Source: Kibdelosporangium sp. MJ126-NF4 (GTDB lineage: Bacteria > Actinomycetota > Actinomycetes > Mycobacteriales > Pseudonocardiaceae). Taken from it: 64,000 nucleotides of DNA. The notes below the pieces were generated by a model, which saw only the letters and a list, made by a program, of their open reading frames with translations, was not told where the DNA came from and made no database searches. The position numbers were made by a program, and so were the translations under genes. The stretch covers positions 651,063 through 715,062 of the forward strand of contig NZ_CDME01000006.1 in the NCBI RefSeq assembly GCF_000826545.1, given 5' to 3'. Position 1 is the first letter of the stretch. Every line of letters begins with the position of its first letter. Positions 27,299 to 35,931 of this stretch are shown here, piece by piece.

Positions 27299-30200
27299 GT
27301 GAGCACGACGCTCTTTCGACGGCCGAGCCGACGCAAGCCCCCGGCGATGCCGGAGGGCCAGCTCGATCTGCAGGAGCCACCGTCCATTCCGGAGCCGCAG
27401 CCCGCCGGTGCTGCGATGCTGTTGATGTACCTGCCGATGGCGGTGTCGTCCGGTGCGATGGTGCTGCTGTTCGCCAATCCCTCGTCCGGCGGTCTCGCCT
27501 ACCTCGCCGGTGGGATGATCGCGGTGTCCACCATCGCGATGATGGTCGGGCAGTTGGCGCAGTCCAGCTCCCAGCGCAAGCACCGGATGCGCGGCGAGCG
27601 CCGCGACTATCTGCGCTACCTCGGCCAGTTGCGCAAGCAGGTCCGCAGGATGATCGGCCAGCAGCGGGAAGCGTTGGGCTGGAACCACCCGGACCCGCAG
27701 GCACTGTGGCCGATCGCGCTTTCGGCCCGGCTGTGGGAAAGGCGACCGACCCACCCGGACTTCGCCGAGGTCCGGCTCGGCGTCGGCCAGCAGCGGTTCG
27801 CGGTGCGGATCGCACCACCGCAGACGAAACCGGTCGAGGACCTGGAACCACTCTCGGCCGGTGCGCTGCGCCGGTTCATCCGGGCGTACCGCAACATCAG
27901 CCGCGCCCCGATCGGCGCGTACCTGCCTGGCTTCTCACGCGTGCAGTTGCGCGGCGACGAGGAGATGATCCACGGCCTCGTCCGCGCGATCCTCGCACAG
28001 TTGGCGACCCTGCACGCGCCGGGCGAACTGCAGATCGCGGTGTGCGCGGCGCAATCCCGTCTGCCGCACTGGGACTGGGTGAAATGGCTGCCGCACGCCC
28101 AGCATCCCGACGCCAACGACGCCACCGGGCAGGTCCGTCTGGTCTGCTCGGACATCGGCACGCTGGAACGGCTGCTGGGCGGCGAGGAGTTCGCGGGCAG
28201 GCCCCGGTTCGAACCGAACGCGACCGTGTCCGGCAGCTACGTCGTGGTGCTGCTGGACGGTGTGACAGTCCCGGCGGGGCACCGGTTCACCGGCGGTGGT
28301 TACGCCGGTTGCGTGATCGTCGACGTGGCCGAATGCCTGCCATGGAAGGGCGGGCGCCACGTCCTGCGGCTGCACGCCGAGGACGGCAGGCTCCGGACTG
28401 TCCGGTTCGACCGGACCGGCAAGGAGATCAGCGACCCGCTGTGCGTGGCGGACTCCCTCAGCCCGGCCAGGACGGACGCCGTGGCCAGGACGCTCGCTCC
28501 GCTGCGGATGGGATCGTCGGTCGACGCGGGTGACTCGCTCTCGTCGGACTTCGACCTGACCACGTTGCTGGGGATCAACGACGCGCGGGACTTCGATCCC
28601 CAGCTGGCGTGGAAGAAGCACTCGCCGTGGGCGCGGCTGCGGGTCCCGGTCGGTGTGGCCGAGGACGGCTCGCCGGTCGAGTTGGACATCAAGGAGTCCG
28701 CCGAGGACGGCATGGGCCCGCACGGCATGGTCATCGGCGCGACGGGTTCCGGCAAGAGCGAGTTGCTGCGCACGCTCGTGATCGCCCTGGCGGCCACGCA
28801 TTCGTCGGAGTCGTTGAACTTCGTGCTCACCGACTTCAAGGGTGGTGCGACCTTCCTCGGTCTTGACCGCCTGCCGCACACCTCGGCGGTGATCACCAAC
28901 CTCGAGGACGAACTGGAACTGGTCGACCGGATGCAGGACGCGCTGACCGGTGAGTTGATGCGGCGACAGGAACTGCTTCGAACGGCGGGCAACTACAGTT
29001 CGGTACGGGACTACGAGAAGGCGCGCCGCGGCGGCACGCGGCTCGACCCGATCCCGACGCTGTTCGTGGTGGTCGACGAGTTCAGCGAGTTGCTGACGAG
29101 CAAACCCGATTTCGTCGAGACGTTCGCCATGATCGGACGGCTCGGCCGGAGCCTCGCGGTGCACCTGCTGCTCGCGTCGCAGCGGCTGGACGCGGGCCGG
29201 ATCCACCTGATCGAGAGCCACCTGTCCTACCGGATCGGGCTGCGCACCTTCTCGGTGATGGACTCCCGCGCGGTGATCGGGGTCGGTGACGCCTACGAGC
29301 TGCCGTCCAGTCCCGGCAACGGCTATCTGCGTTCGGACACCCAGACACTGACCCGGTTCAAGGCCGCCTACGTGTCCGGAACCTATCGCGCGCGGCGGGA
29401 TCGCGTGAGCAAGCAGCAGATCGAGTCGCAGCTGGTCGCGTTCGGGACCGAGTACGTGGCACCCGCCGTCCGCACGATCGCGGCGAACCCGATGCAGGAA
29501 GAGGATCCGCCGACGAACGAAAGCCTGCTGGAGATCATGATCGGCAAGCTGGAGGGCAGTGGTCCCGCCGCGCACCGGGTCTGGCTGCCGCCGCTGGAGA
29601 CACCGCCCACTCTGGACGAGTTGCTGCCACCGATGCGACCGGACGAGACGTTCGGCTACGGCGTCGCCGACCAGCTGCCCGCGGACTTCCTGCGAGTCCC
29701 GGTCGGCGTGGTCGACCTGCCCGCGCAGCAGCGGCGTGACCTGCTGATCGCCGACCTGAGCGGAGCACGTGGCCACGTCGGGATCGTCGGCGGCACGCGC
29801 AGCGGCAAGAGCACCCTGCTGCGGACGTTGATCTGTTCGCTGGCACTGACGCATTCCGCCAGGCAGGTGCAGTTCTACTGCCTGGACTTCGGCGGTGGCG
29901 GCCTCGGCGCGCTGACCGGCCTGCCGCACGTCGGCAGCGTCGCCACCCGGCTCAACCGGGACCTGGTCACCCGCACGGTCTCGGAGATGCTGGTGCTGCT
30001 GGCGCAGCGGGAACACCGATTCGGTGAACTCGGCATCGACTCCATGGACACCTACCGGCAACTGCGGGCCGCGGGCCGGGTCGACGATCCGCACGGTGAC
30101 GTGTTCCTGGTCATCGACGGCTGGTTCACCCTGCACCAGGAGTTCGAGGACCTGGAGAACGCGATCGCGGAGATCGCCTCGCGTGGCCTGTCCTACGGCC

Positions 30201-31234
30201 TGCACCTGGTGATCGCGAACGCGCGCTGGATGGAGATGCGGCCGTGGCTGCGGGACTTCCTCGGTTCACGGTTCGAACTGCGGCTGGGTGACCCGACCGA
30301 CTCCGAGATCAACGCACGGGCCGCGAAGGGCGTGCCACACGAGCGGCCCGGCCGCGGTATCACGACCGACCAGCAGCACTTCCTCACCGGCCTGCCACGG
30401 ATCGACGGCGTCGGCGCGCCCGACTCGCTCGCGGGCGGTGTGGCCGATCTGGTCGCGGCGGTGGCCGAGGCGAACGTGCCTGCCGCGACGCCGGTCCGGC
30501 TGCTGCCGCCGCGGCTGCCAGTGGCCGACCTGCCCGAGGCCGAAGGGGACCTGCGGGTACCGATGGGCTGGGACGAGGCGCGGCTTTCCACGCTGTGGCT
30601 GGACTTTCGGACCAGTCCGCACCTGATGGTGTTCGGTGACACCGAAAGTGGGAAGTCCAACTTCCTCCGGCTGATCCTGGCCGCGATCACCGCCCGGTTC
30701 GGCCAGGACGAGGCCAAGATCGTGGTCGCCGACACCCGGCGGGAGCTGCCGGAACAGGTGCCGCCGGAGTACCTGGTCGGCAGCGCGGTGAGCAGCCAGG
30801 CACTGGCTGAGCTGGTCGGCGCGATCGACGCGACGATCCGGCCGCGGCTGCCCGGCTCCGACGTCGGTCCCGAGCAGCTGCGTAAACGGGACTGGTGGTC
30901 GGGCACCCGGCTGTACTTCCTGGTCGACGACTACGAGCTGCTGGCCGGTGGTGGCAGCCCGTTGGAGCCGTTGCTGGACCTGCTGCCGCTCGGTGCGGAG
31001 ATCGGCTTCCACATGATCGTCACGCGGAGCACGTCCTCGGCGTCCCGCGCGATGTTCGACCCGGCGTTCCGCGGACTGTGGGACCTGTCCTGCCCGGCGC
31101 TGCTGTTCTCGTGCCCCAAGGACGAAGGCGCGTTCCTCGGTGACGTCAAGCCACGCCAGCTGCCGACCGGGCGGGCGCAGTACATCGACCGCAGGCGCAA
31201 GGTCACTGTCGTCCAGACCGCCCATGTGGACTGA
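27299..31234 (+). CDS. eccC: type VII secretion ATPase EccC (fused EccCa/EccCb)
   Basis: 1311 residues, the motor ATPase of type VII secretion. Two membrane helices (about 39-60 and 64-84) are followed by three FtsK/SpoIIIE ATPase domains with Walker A motifs GATGSGKS (480-487), GGTRSGKS (831-838) and GDTESGKS (1113-1120). Walker B is FVVVDEF in domain 1 but VFLVIDGW and YFLVDDY in domains 2 and 3, matching the usual picture in which domain 1 is the active ATPase and the others bind substrate signals. The GTG start lies behind AGGAGA. It forms an operon with the EccA-like gene 31 bases downstream. Confidence 0.96.
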   Translation: MSTTLFRRPSRRKPPAMPEGQLDLQEPPSIPEPQPAGAAMLLMYLPMAVSSGAMVLLFANPSSGGLAYLAGGMIAVSTIAMMVGQLAQSSSQRKHRMRGERRDYLRYLGQLRKQVRRMIGQQREALGWNHPDPQALWPIALSARLWERRPTHPDFAEVRLGVGQQRFAVRIAPPQTKPVEDLEPLSAGALRRFIRAYRNISRAPIGAYLPGFSRVQLRGDEEMIHGLVRAILAQLATLHAPGELQIAVCAAQSRLPHWDWVKWLPHAQHPDANDATGQVRLVCSDIGTLERLLGGEEFAGRPRFEPNATVSGSYVVVLLDGVTVPAGHRFTGGGYAGCVIVDVAECLPWKGGRHVLRLHAEDGRLRTVRFDRTGKEISDPLCVADSLSPARTDAVARTLAPLRMGSSVDAGDSLSSDFDLTTLLGINDARDFDPQLAWKKHSPWARLRVPVGVAEDGSPVELDIKESAEDGMGPHGMVIGATGSGKSELLRTLVIALAATHSSESLNFVLTDFKGGATFLGLDRLPHTSAVITNLEDELELVDRMQDALTGELMRRQELLRTAGNYSSVRDYEKARRGGTRLDPIPTLFVVVDEFSELLTSKPDFVETFAMIGRLGRSLAVHLLLASQRLDAGRIHLIESHLSYRIGLRTFSVMDSRAVIGVGDAYELPSSPGNGYLRSDTQTLTRFKAAYVSGTYRARRDRVSKQQIESQLVAFGTEYVAPAVRTIAANPMQEEDPPTNESLLEIMIGKLEGSGPAAHRVWLPPLETPPTLDELLPPMRPDETFGYGVADQLPADFLRVPVGVVDLPAQQRRDLLIADLSGARGHVGIVGGTRSGKSTLLRTLICSLALTHSARQVQFYCLDFGGGGLGALTGLPHVGSVATRLNRDLVTRTVSEMLVLLAQREHRFGELGIDSMDTYRQLRAAGRVDDPHGDVFLVIDGWFTLHQEFEDLENAIAEIASRGLSYGLHLVIANARWMEMRPWLRDFLGSRFELRLGDPTDSEINARAAKGVPHERPGRGITTDQQHFLTGLPRIDGVGAPDSLAGGVADLVAAVAEANVPAATPVRLLPPRLPVADLPEAEGDLRVPMGWDEARLSTLWLDFRTSPHLMVFGDTESGKSNFLRLILAAITARFGQDEAKIVVADTRRELPEQVPPEYLVGSAVSSQALAELVGAIDATIRPRLPGSDVGPEQLRKRDWWSGTRLYFLVDDYELLAGGGSPLEPLLDLLPLGAEIGFHMIVTRSTSSASRAMFDPAFRGLWDLSCPALLFSCPKDEGAFLGDVKPRQLPTGRAQYIDRRRKVTVVQTAHVD

Positions 31235-31265
31235 GAGCTTCACCTCGGCCAGGAAGGACAGTGTG

Positions 31266-33149
31266 ATGTCGCGGCAGGTGCTCACGGTCTGTGCGGAGGG
31301 AACCGGTGACCACCGGACGATCACCGCCGCGCTCGCCGCCGCACGCGCGGGCTGGGTGATCACTGTGCGGCCGGGCCGGTACCGGGAGAACCTGGTGCTG
31401 GACAAGGTTGTCACCGTGCACGCCGAAGGTGAGGTGGAGGTTCTTGGCGGTGCGGGCAGTGTGGTCAGCAGCACCGGATCCGCGGCCACGTTGAGCGGGC
31501 TGACGCTGACTGGCACCGACGGCGAACTGCCCGCGGTGGACGTCGTCAGCGGCCAGCTCGCGGTGGACAACTGCACGGTCACCGGGCACGGCTGGACCGC
31601 GCTGCTGGCCCGTGAGACCGGATCGCTGGCGCTGCGTGGCTGCAAGGTCGTCAGCCCTGGTGGGGCTGGGCTGACCGTGACGTCGACGGCCCTCAGTGTC
31701 GCCGAGGACTGCGTGTTCGCGGACCTTGTCACGTCGGCGTTGGTGCTGGCCGAGGCCGGGAACGCGACGTTGCGCCGCTGTGTGCTGCGGGACGCGGGTG
31801 GCAACGGCGTGTTCGCCACCGGCCGGTCGAGCGGGCACGTCGAGGACTGCGAACTGACCGGTCTGGCCAGACCGGCGATCGCGCTCACCGAGTCGGCCGC
31901 CGTCGACGTGAGCGACGTGCGGATCCAGCGCTGTGCCGAGGTGGGGCTGCAGTTGTCCACGTCGGCCAAGGTGCGCATCGACGGCTGCGAGATCACCGAC
32001 GTCGGCGGCGCTGGCGTGTCCGTCGTGGACAAAGCGGCGGTGGTGCTGAGGAGCGTGAAGGTCACTGGTGCGGGTGCGGAGGGCGTCAGGGTGAGCGCCG
32101 ACGCGAGCGTCATGATGTGGGAATGCACGGTCACTGCGTCCAGTGGACCGGGAGTGCACGCGGCCGACAGGGCGACTGCTGAACTCGACGGCTGCGCGTT
32201 GATCGGGAACACCGGCCCCGGCCTGGTGGCTGAACCGGACGCCAAGACACGCACGGACAACACCACCATCACCGGCAACGGGGACCAACAGGAACAAGAG
32301 CCCGCATCGGAGAACCCGAAGCGGGACGGCGTCACTGGCGGCGCGCTGCACGCGTTGCACGAGCTGATCGGTCTGGCCGGGGTCAAGCAGGACGTGACCT
32401 CGCTGGTGAACCTGAACCGGATCGCCAGACGAAGAGAGGAGATGGGCCTGCCCGCACCGCCGATGAGCCGTCACCTGGTGTTCGCGGGCAACCCGGGCAC
32501 CGGCAAGACCACGGTCGCCCGGTACTACGGCGAGATACTGGCCGAACTGGGCGTCCTGCGCGAAGGGCACATGGTCGAGGTCGCCCGCGCGGACCTGGTC
32601 GCCCAGTACATCGGCGCGACGGCGATCAAGACCACCGAGGCGGTCACGCGGGCGCTCGGCGGAGTGCTGTTCATCGACGAGGCGTACTCGCTGACCACCC
32701 AGGAAGGCGGATCCGGCCCGGACTTCGGCAGGGAGGCGGTGGACACACTGGTCAAACTGATGGAGGACCACCGCAGCGACCTGGTGGTGATCGTGGCTGG
32801 CTACTCGGCCGAGATGGTCCGGTTCCTCAACGCCAACCCCGGCCTGTCCTCCCGGTTCAGCAAGACGATCGAGTTCGCCGACTACTCGCCGGAGGAACTG
32901 GTCACCATCGTCGGGCACTTGTGCCGCAGGCACCAGTACACGCTCGGCCCTGGCTGCGCGGTGGCGCTCACCGAGTACTTCACCGTGATGCCACGGGATG
33001 AGAACTTCGGAAACGGCCGGAGCGCGCGCAAGACCTTCGAGGCGATGATCGACGCACAGGCATCGCGGCTGGCCACGGAGTCCGACGCGGGAATCGCCGA
33101 TCTCACCGAGCTGCTCCCGGTCGACCTGCTCGGCGGTTTCCGACAGTGA
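31266..33149 (+). CDS. beta-helix/AAA+ ATPase fusion, EccA-like
   Basis: 627 residues; ATG at 31266 follows AGGAAGGA, and the longer open frame upstream lies inside eccC. Residues 1-335 are a right-handed parallel beta-helix (repeating 22-24-residue turns such as VDNCTVTGHGWTALL and LRRCVLRDAGGNGVF). Residues 350-620 are a CbbX/EccA-type AAA+ module with Walker A GNPGTGKT (408-415), Walker B VLFIDEAYSL and an arginine-containing sensor region. In ESX systems EccA has an N-terminal TPR domain and is thought to act on substrate-chaperone complexes; here the TPR is replaced by a beta-helix. The plus-strand stop lies two bases from the stop of the convergent gene. Confidence 0.9.
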   Translation: MSRQVLTVCAEGTGDHRTITAALAAARAGWVITVRPGRYRENLVLDKVVTVHAEGEVEVLGGAGSVVSSTGSAATLSGLTLTGTDGELPAVDVVSGQLAVDNCTVTGHGWTALLARETGSLALRGCKVVSPGGAGLTVTSTALSVAEDCVFADLVTSALVLAEAGNATLRRCVLRDAGGNGVFATGRSSGHVEDCELTGLARPAIALTESAAVDVSDVRIQRCAEVGLQLSTSAKVRIDGCEITDVGGAGVSVVDKAAVVLRSVKVTGAGAEGVRVSADASVMMWECTVTASSGPGVHAADRATAELDGCALIGNTGPGLVAEPDAKTRTDNTTITGNGDQQEQEPASENPKRDGVTGGALHALHELIGLAGVKQDVTSLVNLNRIARRREEMGLPAPPMSRHLVFAGNPGTGKTTVARYYGEILAELGVLREGHMVEVARADLVAQYIGATAIKTTEAVTRALGGVLFIDEAYSLTTQEGGSGPDFGREAVDTLVKLMEDHRSDLVVIVAGYSAEMVRFLNANPGLSSRFSKTIEFADYSPEELVTIVGHLCRRHQYTLGPGCAVALTEYFTVMPRDENFGNGRSARKTFEAMIDAQASRLATESDAGIADLTELLPVDLLGGFRQ

Positions 33150-33158
33150 AATCACTGT
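33143..33158. terminator. short palindrome at convergent gene ends
   Basis: ACAGTGA-AA-TCACTGT spans both stop codons of the convergent genes that end at 33149 (plus) and 33152 (minus). The loop is too small for a good hairpin on its own, so it may be only the mirror of two TGA stop contexts, or part of a weak terminator. No other terminator was seen here. Confidence 0.35.
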
Positions 33159-35281
33159 GGTACTCGCGGTACTCGGGGGATCTCGATGGTGATCTCCGCG
33201 TTTCCCTCGATTTTCGGCAGTTTCCGCGGCACCGGCGAAGGGCGCGGCGGTTGTGGTTTCGGCTGTGGTTTCGCCGTGTAGGTCAGCAGACGCGCCGCCT
33301 GGCCGGAACGAGCGTTGCTCTGCCACTTCAGCTGCGCGCCGTGCAGCGCGGTGACCACCGACTGGATCACCACCAGGTAGGTCAGCTGCCGGTACGCCAC
33401 CTGCTGCAGTGGCAGTCCCCACAATGGACGCAGCGACTCGCCGTCCAGATAGAGGGCATACCCGGCGCCCGCCGTCTGGATCGCCAGGAACAGCAGCCAG
33501 ATCGGGATCGCGTGTGGCGCGTCCGCGATGAACATGCCGTACAGCACGAACACGTCCATCGCCGGGCCGAGCAGCGGCAGCAGCAGTTGGAACGCGAGCA
33601 GGTAGATCAGTCCGTAGCGGCCGATCCGCCCGGCCGCGCCCCGGTCACGCCAGCTGGCGCGGTGTTTCCACATCGACTGGAACGTCCCGAACGACCAGCG
33701 GTAGCGCTGGCGGTACAGCGCACCGAGCGTCGCGGGAACCTCGGTCCACGCCCGCGCGTCGGGCGTGTACGTCACACGCCAGCCCGCGCGGGTGATGGCG
33801 ATGGTCAGGTCGGTGTCCTCGGCAAGGGTCTGCGAGCTGATCCCGCCGACCTGCCGCAGCGCCGCTCGGCGGAACGCCCCGATCGCGCCCGGCACGGTCG
33901 GGATGCACTGCAGAGCGTTCAGGATCTGCCTGTCCAAATTGGATCCTGCGCAGTACTCCAGGTGCTGCCAACGGCCCAACAGGCTGCGGCGGTTGGCCAC
34001 CTTGGTGTTGCCTGCAACCGCTCCCACATTCTCGTCCACCATCGGCTGCACCAGGTGGCCGATCGTCTCCGGTTCGAACACCGTGTCCCCGTCGACCAGG
34101 ATGAGGATGTCGTGGGTGGCGTGCGCGACACCGGTGTTCAACGCGGCGGACTTGCCCGCGTTGCGCTGGCGGATCACCTGGACGCCCGGCAGTCCCAGTG
34201 CCAGCACGAGTTCGGCTGTCCCGTCGGTAGAGCCGTCGTCGACCACGATCACCTCGACGTCGGCCATGTGCGTGTTGGCCAGCAGGGACTGGACGGTGGC
34301 CTCGATGTTGGCGGACTCGTTGTACGCGGGCACGATGACCGTCACCGGCGGCGAGTACCACGGCGGGGGATTCGCCTCGCGTTCCCTGGCCAGGCGCCGC
34401 GCGGTGTTCGCCAGGCCGAGCTGCAGCAACGCGCGCAGCGCGGCCAGCAACGCGGCGATGATGATCAACGTGTTCAGCAGGACGACGAGCACGCCACCGT
34501 AGTTCTGTGCGGCGGCCGTCACCTGCGCGGTGACCAGACTGGCCAGCCCGATCTCCTCGTGCGGGCGGGGCAGCAGCAGCGCGTCGGAGAGGTTCGCGAA
34601 CCGGTGGCCACGAGTGGACATTGTGGACAGCAGGCCGGTCACCTCGTCCACGGTGACGCTGCCGGTGTCGTCCATCCTGATCACTGTGCCGCGTTGGGCG
34701 ATCGCGGAGAGTGCCGACAGGTCACCCCATGGCAGCGACAAGGCGTCCGTGGTCGGCTCGACGGCGACGTAGCCGTCGTCGCGCACAGTGTTCAGCACGC
34801 TCTCCGCCTGGCCGGACTCACGGCCGAAGAGTCGCGTGTGGACACCGGCGGCCGACGCCAGCGCCTGCTGGGCGAGCGAGAGTTCCAGATCGCGCTGCCA
34901 GCCGGGCAACCGCGTGACGTCACCCGGCCGGAACCCGGTGATGCCGATGTCGTGGCCCTCGTCCAGCATCCGCCTGACGAGCTCCGGGTGCTCGTTCACC
35001 CGCGTGCCAACCAGCATGAACGTGGCGTGGGCGTGCCGGTCGCGCAGCGCGTCGAGGATCCGTGGCGTCCACTTCGGATTGGGGCCGCCGTGGATCACCA
35101 GCGCCACTGTGTTGTCCGTGACACCGGTGGTTCCGTTGGCGGGTTTGGTCTCGGACTGTGGCGAGGCCGTCACGCTGTACGCGTGGATCATCAGTGTGCC
35201 GATCAGCAGCAGAACCGCCACACCCAACGTGATCCAGTGCGCCCAGGGGATCCGGCCTACCTCGGAACGATGACGTGCCAT
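33152..35281 (-). CDS. GT2 family polysaccharide synthase with degenerate deacetylase domain
   Basis: 709 residues. An N-terminal membrane helix (about 16-36) is followed by a NodB-type deacetylase fold (about 58-270), a second membrane helix region, a GT2 glycosyltransferase and C-terminal membrane helices. The GT2 motifs are complete: VDDGS, LVDGD (DxD), TLAEDTD and QRYRW, as in processive synthases. In the deacetylase part the metal-binding FDDGP reads IHGGP (63-67) and the His-containing motif after DIG reads ITGFRPGD, so it should not bind metal. Similar bifunctional proteins make and modify surface polysaccharides. The start overlaps a small membrane protein gene by 25 bases. Confidence 0.9.
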   Translation of the reverse strand: MARHRSEVGRIPWAHWITLGVAVLLLIGTLMIHAYSVTASPQSETKPANGTTGVTDNTVALVIHGGPNPKWTPRILDALRDRHAHATFMLVGTRVNEHPELVRRMLDEGHDIGITGFRPGDVTRLPGWQRDLELSLAQQALASAAGVHTRLFGRESGQAESVLNTVRDDGYVAVEPTTDALSLPWGDLSALSAIAQRGTVIRMDDTGSVTVDEVTGLLSTMSTRGHRFANLSDALLLPRPHEEIGLASLVTAQVTAAAQNYGGVLVVLLNTLIIIAALLAALRALLQLGLANTARRLAREREANPPPWYSPPVTVIVPAYNESANIEATVQSLLANTHMADVEVIVVDDGSTDGTAELVLALGLPGVQVIRQRNAGKSAALNTGVAHATHDILILVDGDTVFEPETIGHLVQPMVDENVGAVAGNTKVANRRSLLGRWQHLEYCAGSNLDRQILNALQCIPTVPGAIGAFRRAALRQVGGISSQTLAEDTDLTIAITRAGWRVTYTPDARAWTEVPATLGALYRQRYRWSFGTFQSMWKHRASWRDRGAAGRIGRYGLIYLLAFQLLLPLLGPAMDVFVLYGMFIADAPHAIPIWLLFLAIQTAGAGYALYLDGESLRPLWGLPLQQVAYRQLTYLVVIQSVVTALHGAQLKWQSNARSGQAARLLTYTAKPQPKPQPPRPSPVPRKLPKIEGNAEITIEIPRVPRVPQ

Positions 35282-35433
35282 GACGTTGCCGTGTCGTGAA
35301 CGGAACCGAGCGTGGACGCGACCAGCACGATCGCGAGCACGACCATACCGATCGCCAGCAGCCGGCTGGCCAGCCGGACGAACCGGCGGCCAAGGCTGGT
35401 CGAGGCGAACACCGGCTTGTCGGTGTCCTGCAT
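35257..35433 (-). CDS. small single-span membrane protein (58 aa)
   Basis: 58 residues. ATG at 35433 has GGGGGAA close upstream. One membrane helix (LLAIGMVVLAIVLVASTLG) lies between a basic N-terminal segment and a short external tail. Its end overlaps the start of the GT2 synthase, so the two are coupled; it may be an accessory subunit of that enzyme. The family is not recognised. Confidence 0.65.
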   Translation of the reverse strand: MQDTDKPVFASTSLGRRFVRLASRLLAIGMVVLAIVLVASTLGSVHDTATSWHVIVPR

Positions 35434-35470
35434 GTTTCCCCCAGTAAAATCAACGCAGTCAAATGAACTT

Positions 35471-35857
35471 TCAGCGCCGCACGACGCGGAGGACCGCCAC
35501 GCCGATGCCGACACCGATGGCGGCCGCGAGCCACGGGAATCCGTGAAGGTACGGTGGTGCGAACTCGGCGACAACCTCTTTCAGGCTGTGCCAAACAGGT
35601 TGCCTGCGCCACAGAGTGCGGATCGCCACCGCGATCAGCAGAACGATCGGCGGAGCGGGCACCACGACCCAGAGGCCGACCGGCCGGACGAGCGCCGCTG
35701 CGACGCCCGCGCCGATCACGGCCCACAGCCCGAAAACCCAGCCGACCGCGTCGCCATCGGTGATCAAGCCCATGCCGACGAAGACAGTGAGCATGGCAAT
35801 GGCCGCTACTGCCGGTACTTCCACTGGCACACGCGGATGAACCGGTGTTTCCCCCAC
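35471..35857 (-). CDS. small multi-span membrane protein, DUF6542-like
   Basis: About 128 residues with four hydrophobic segments (VAAIAMLTVFVGMGLI, VFGLWAVIGAGVAAALV, LWVVVPAPPIVLLIAVAI and LAAAIGVGIGVAVL). The pattern, including the PAPP turn before the third helix, resembles DUF6542 proteins of actinomycetes; this is from memory and tentative. GTG at 35857 is preferred over the adjacent GTG because GGACGG is then five bases away. It is the first gene of the small envelope operon ending with the GT2 synthase and diverges from the LCP gene. Confidence 0.6.
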   Translation of the reverse strand: MGETPVHPRVPVEVPAVAAIAMLTVFVGMGLITDGDAVGWVFGLWAVIGAGVAAALVRPVGLWVVVPAPPIVLLIAVAIRTLWRRQPVWHSLKEVVAEFAPPYLHGFPWLAAAIGVGIGVAVLRVVRR

Positions 35858-35901
35858 CACTGCCGTCCCACACGCTAGATCGGACTCCGCTGAGGATATA
35901 G

Positions 35902-35919
35902 CGCGAGCGGCCGCTCGCG
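35902..35919. promoter_or_regulatory. perfect 18-bp palindrome in divergent promoter
   Basis: CGCGAGCGG/CCGCTCGCG with no spacer, centred 21 bases before the LCP start codon and about 53 bases before the divergent membrane protein start. It is a good candidate operator for a dimeric regulator acting on both genes. Confidence 0.5.
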
Positions 35920-35931
35920 TAACATCGATGC

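Noticed and set aside
27935..30205. 756-codon minus-strand open frame opposite eccC
   Set aside because: Gln/Arg/Val-rich shadow of the eccC codons with no recognisable motif.
33146..35299. 717-codon plus-strand open frame opposite the GT2 synthase
   Set aside because: Antisense shadow; the minus-strand GT2 motifs are unmistakable.
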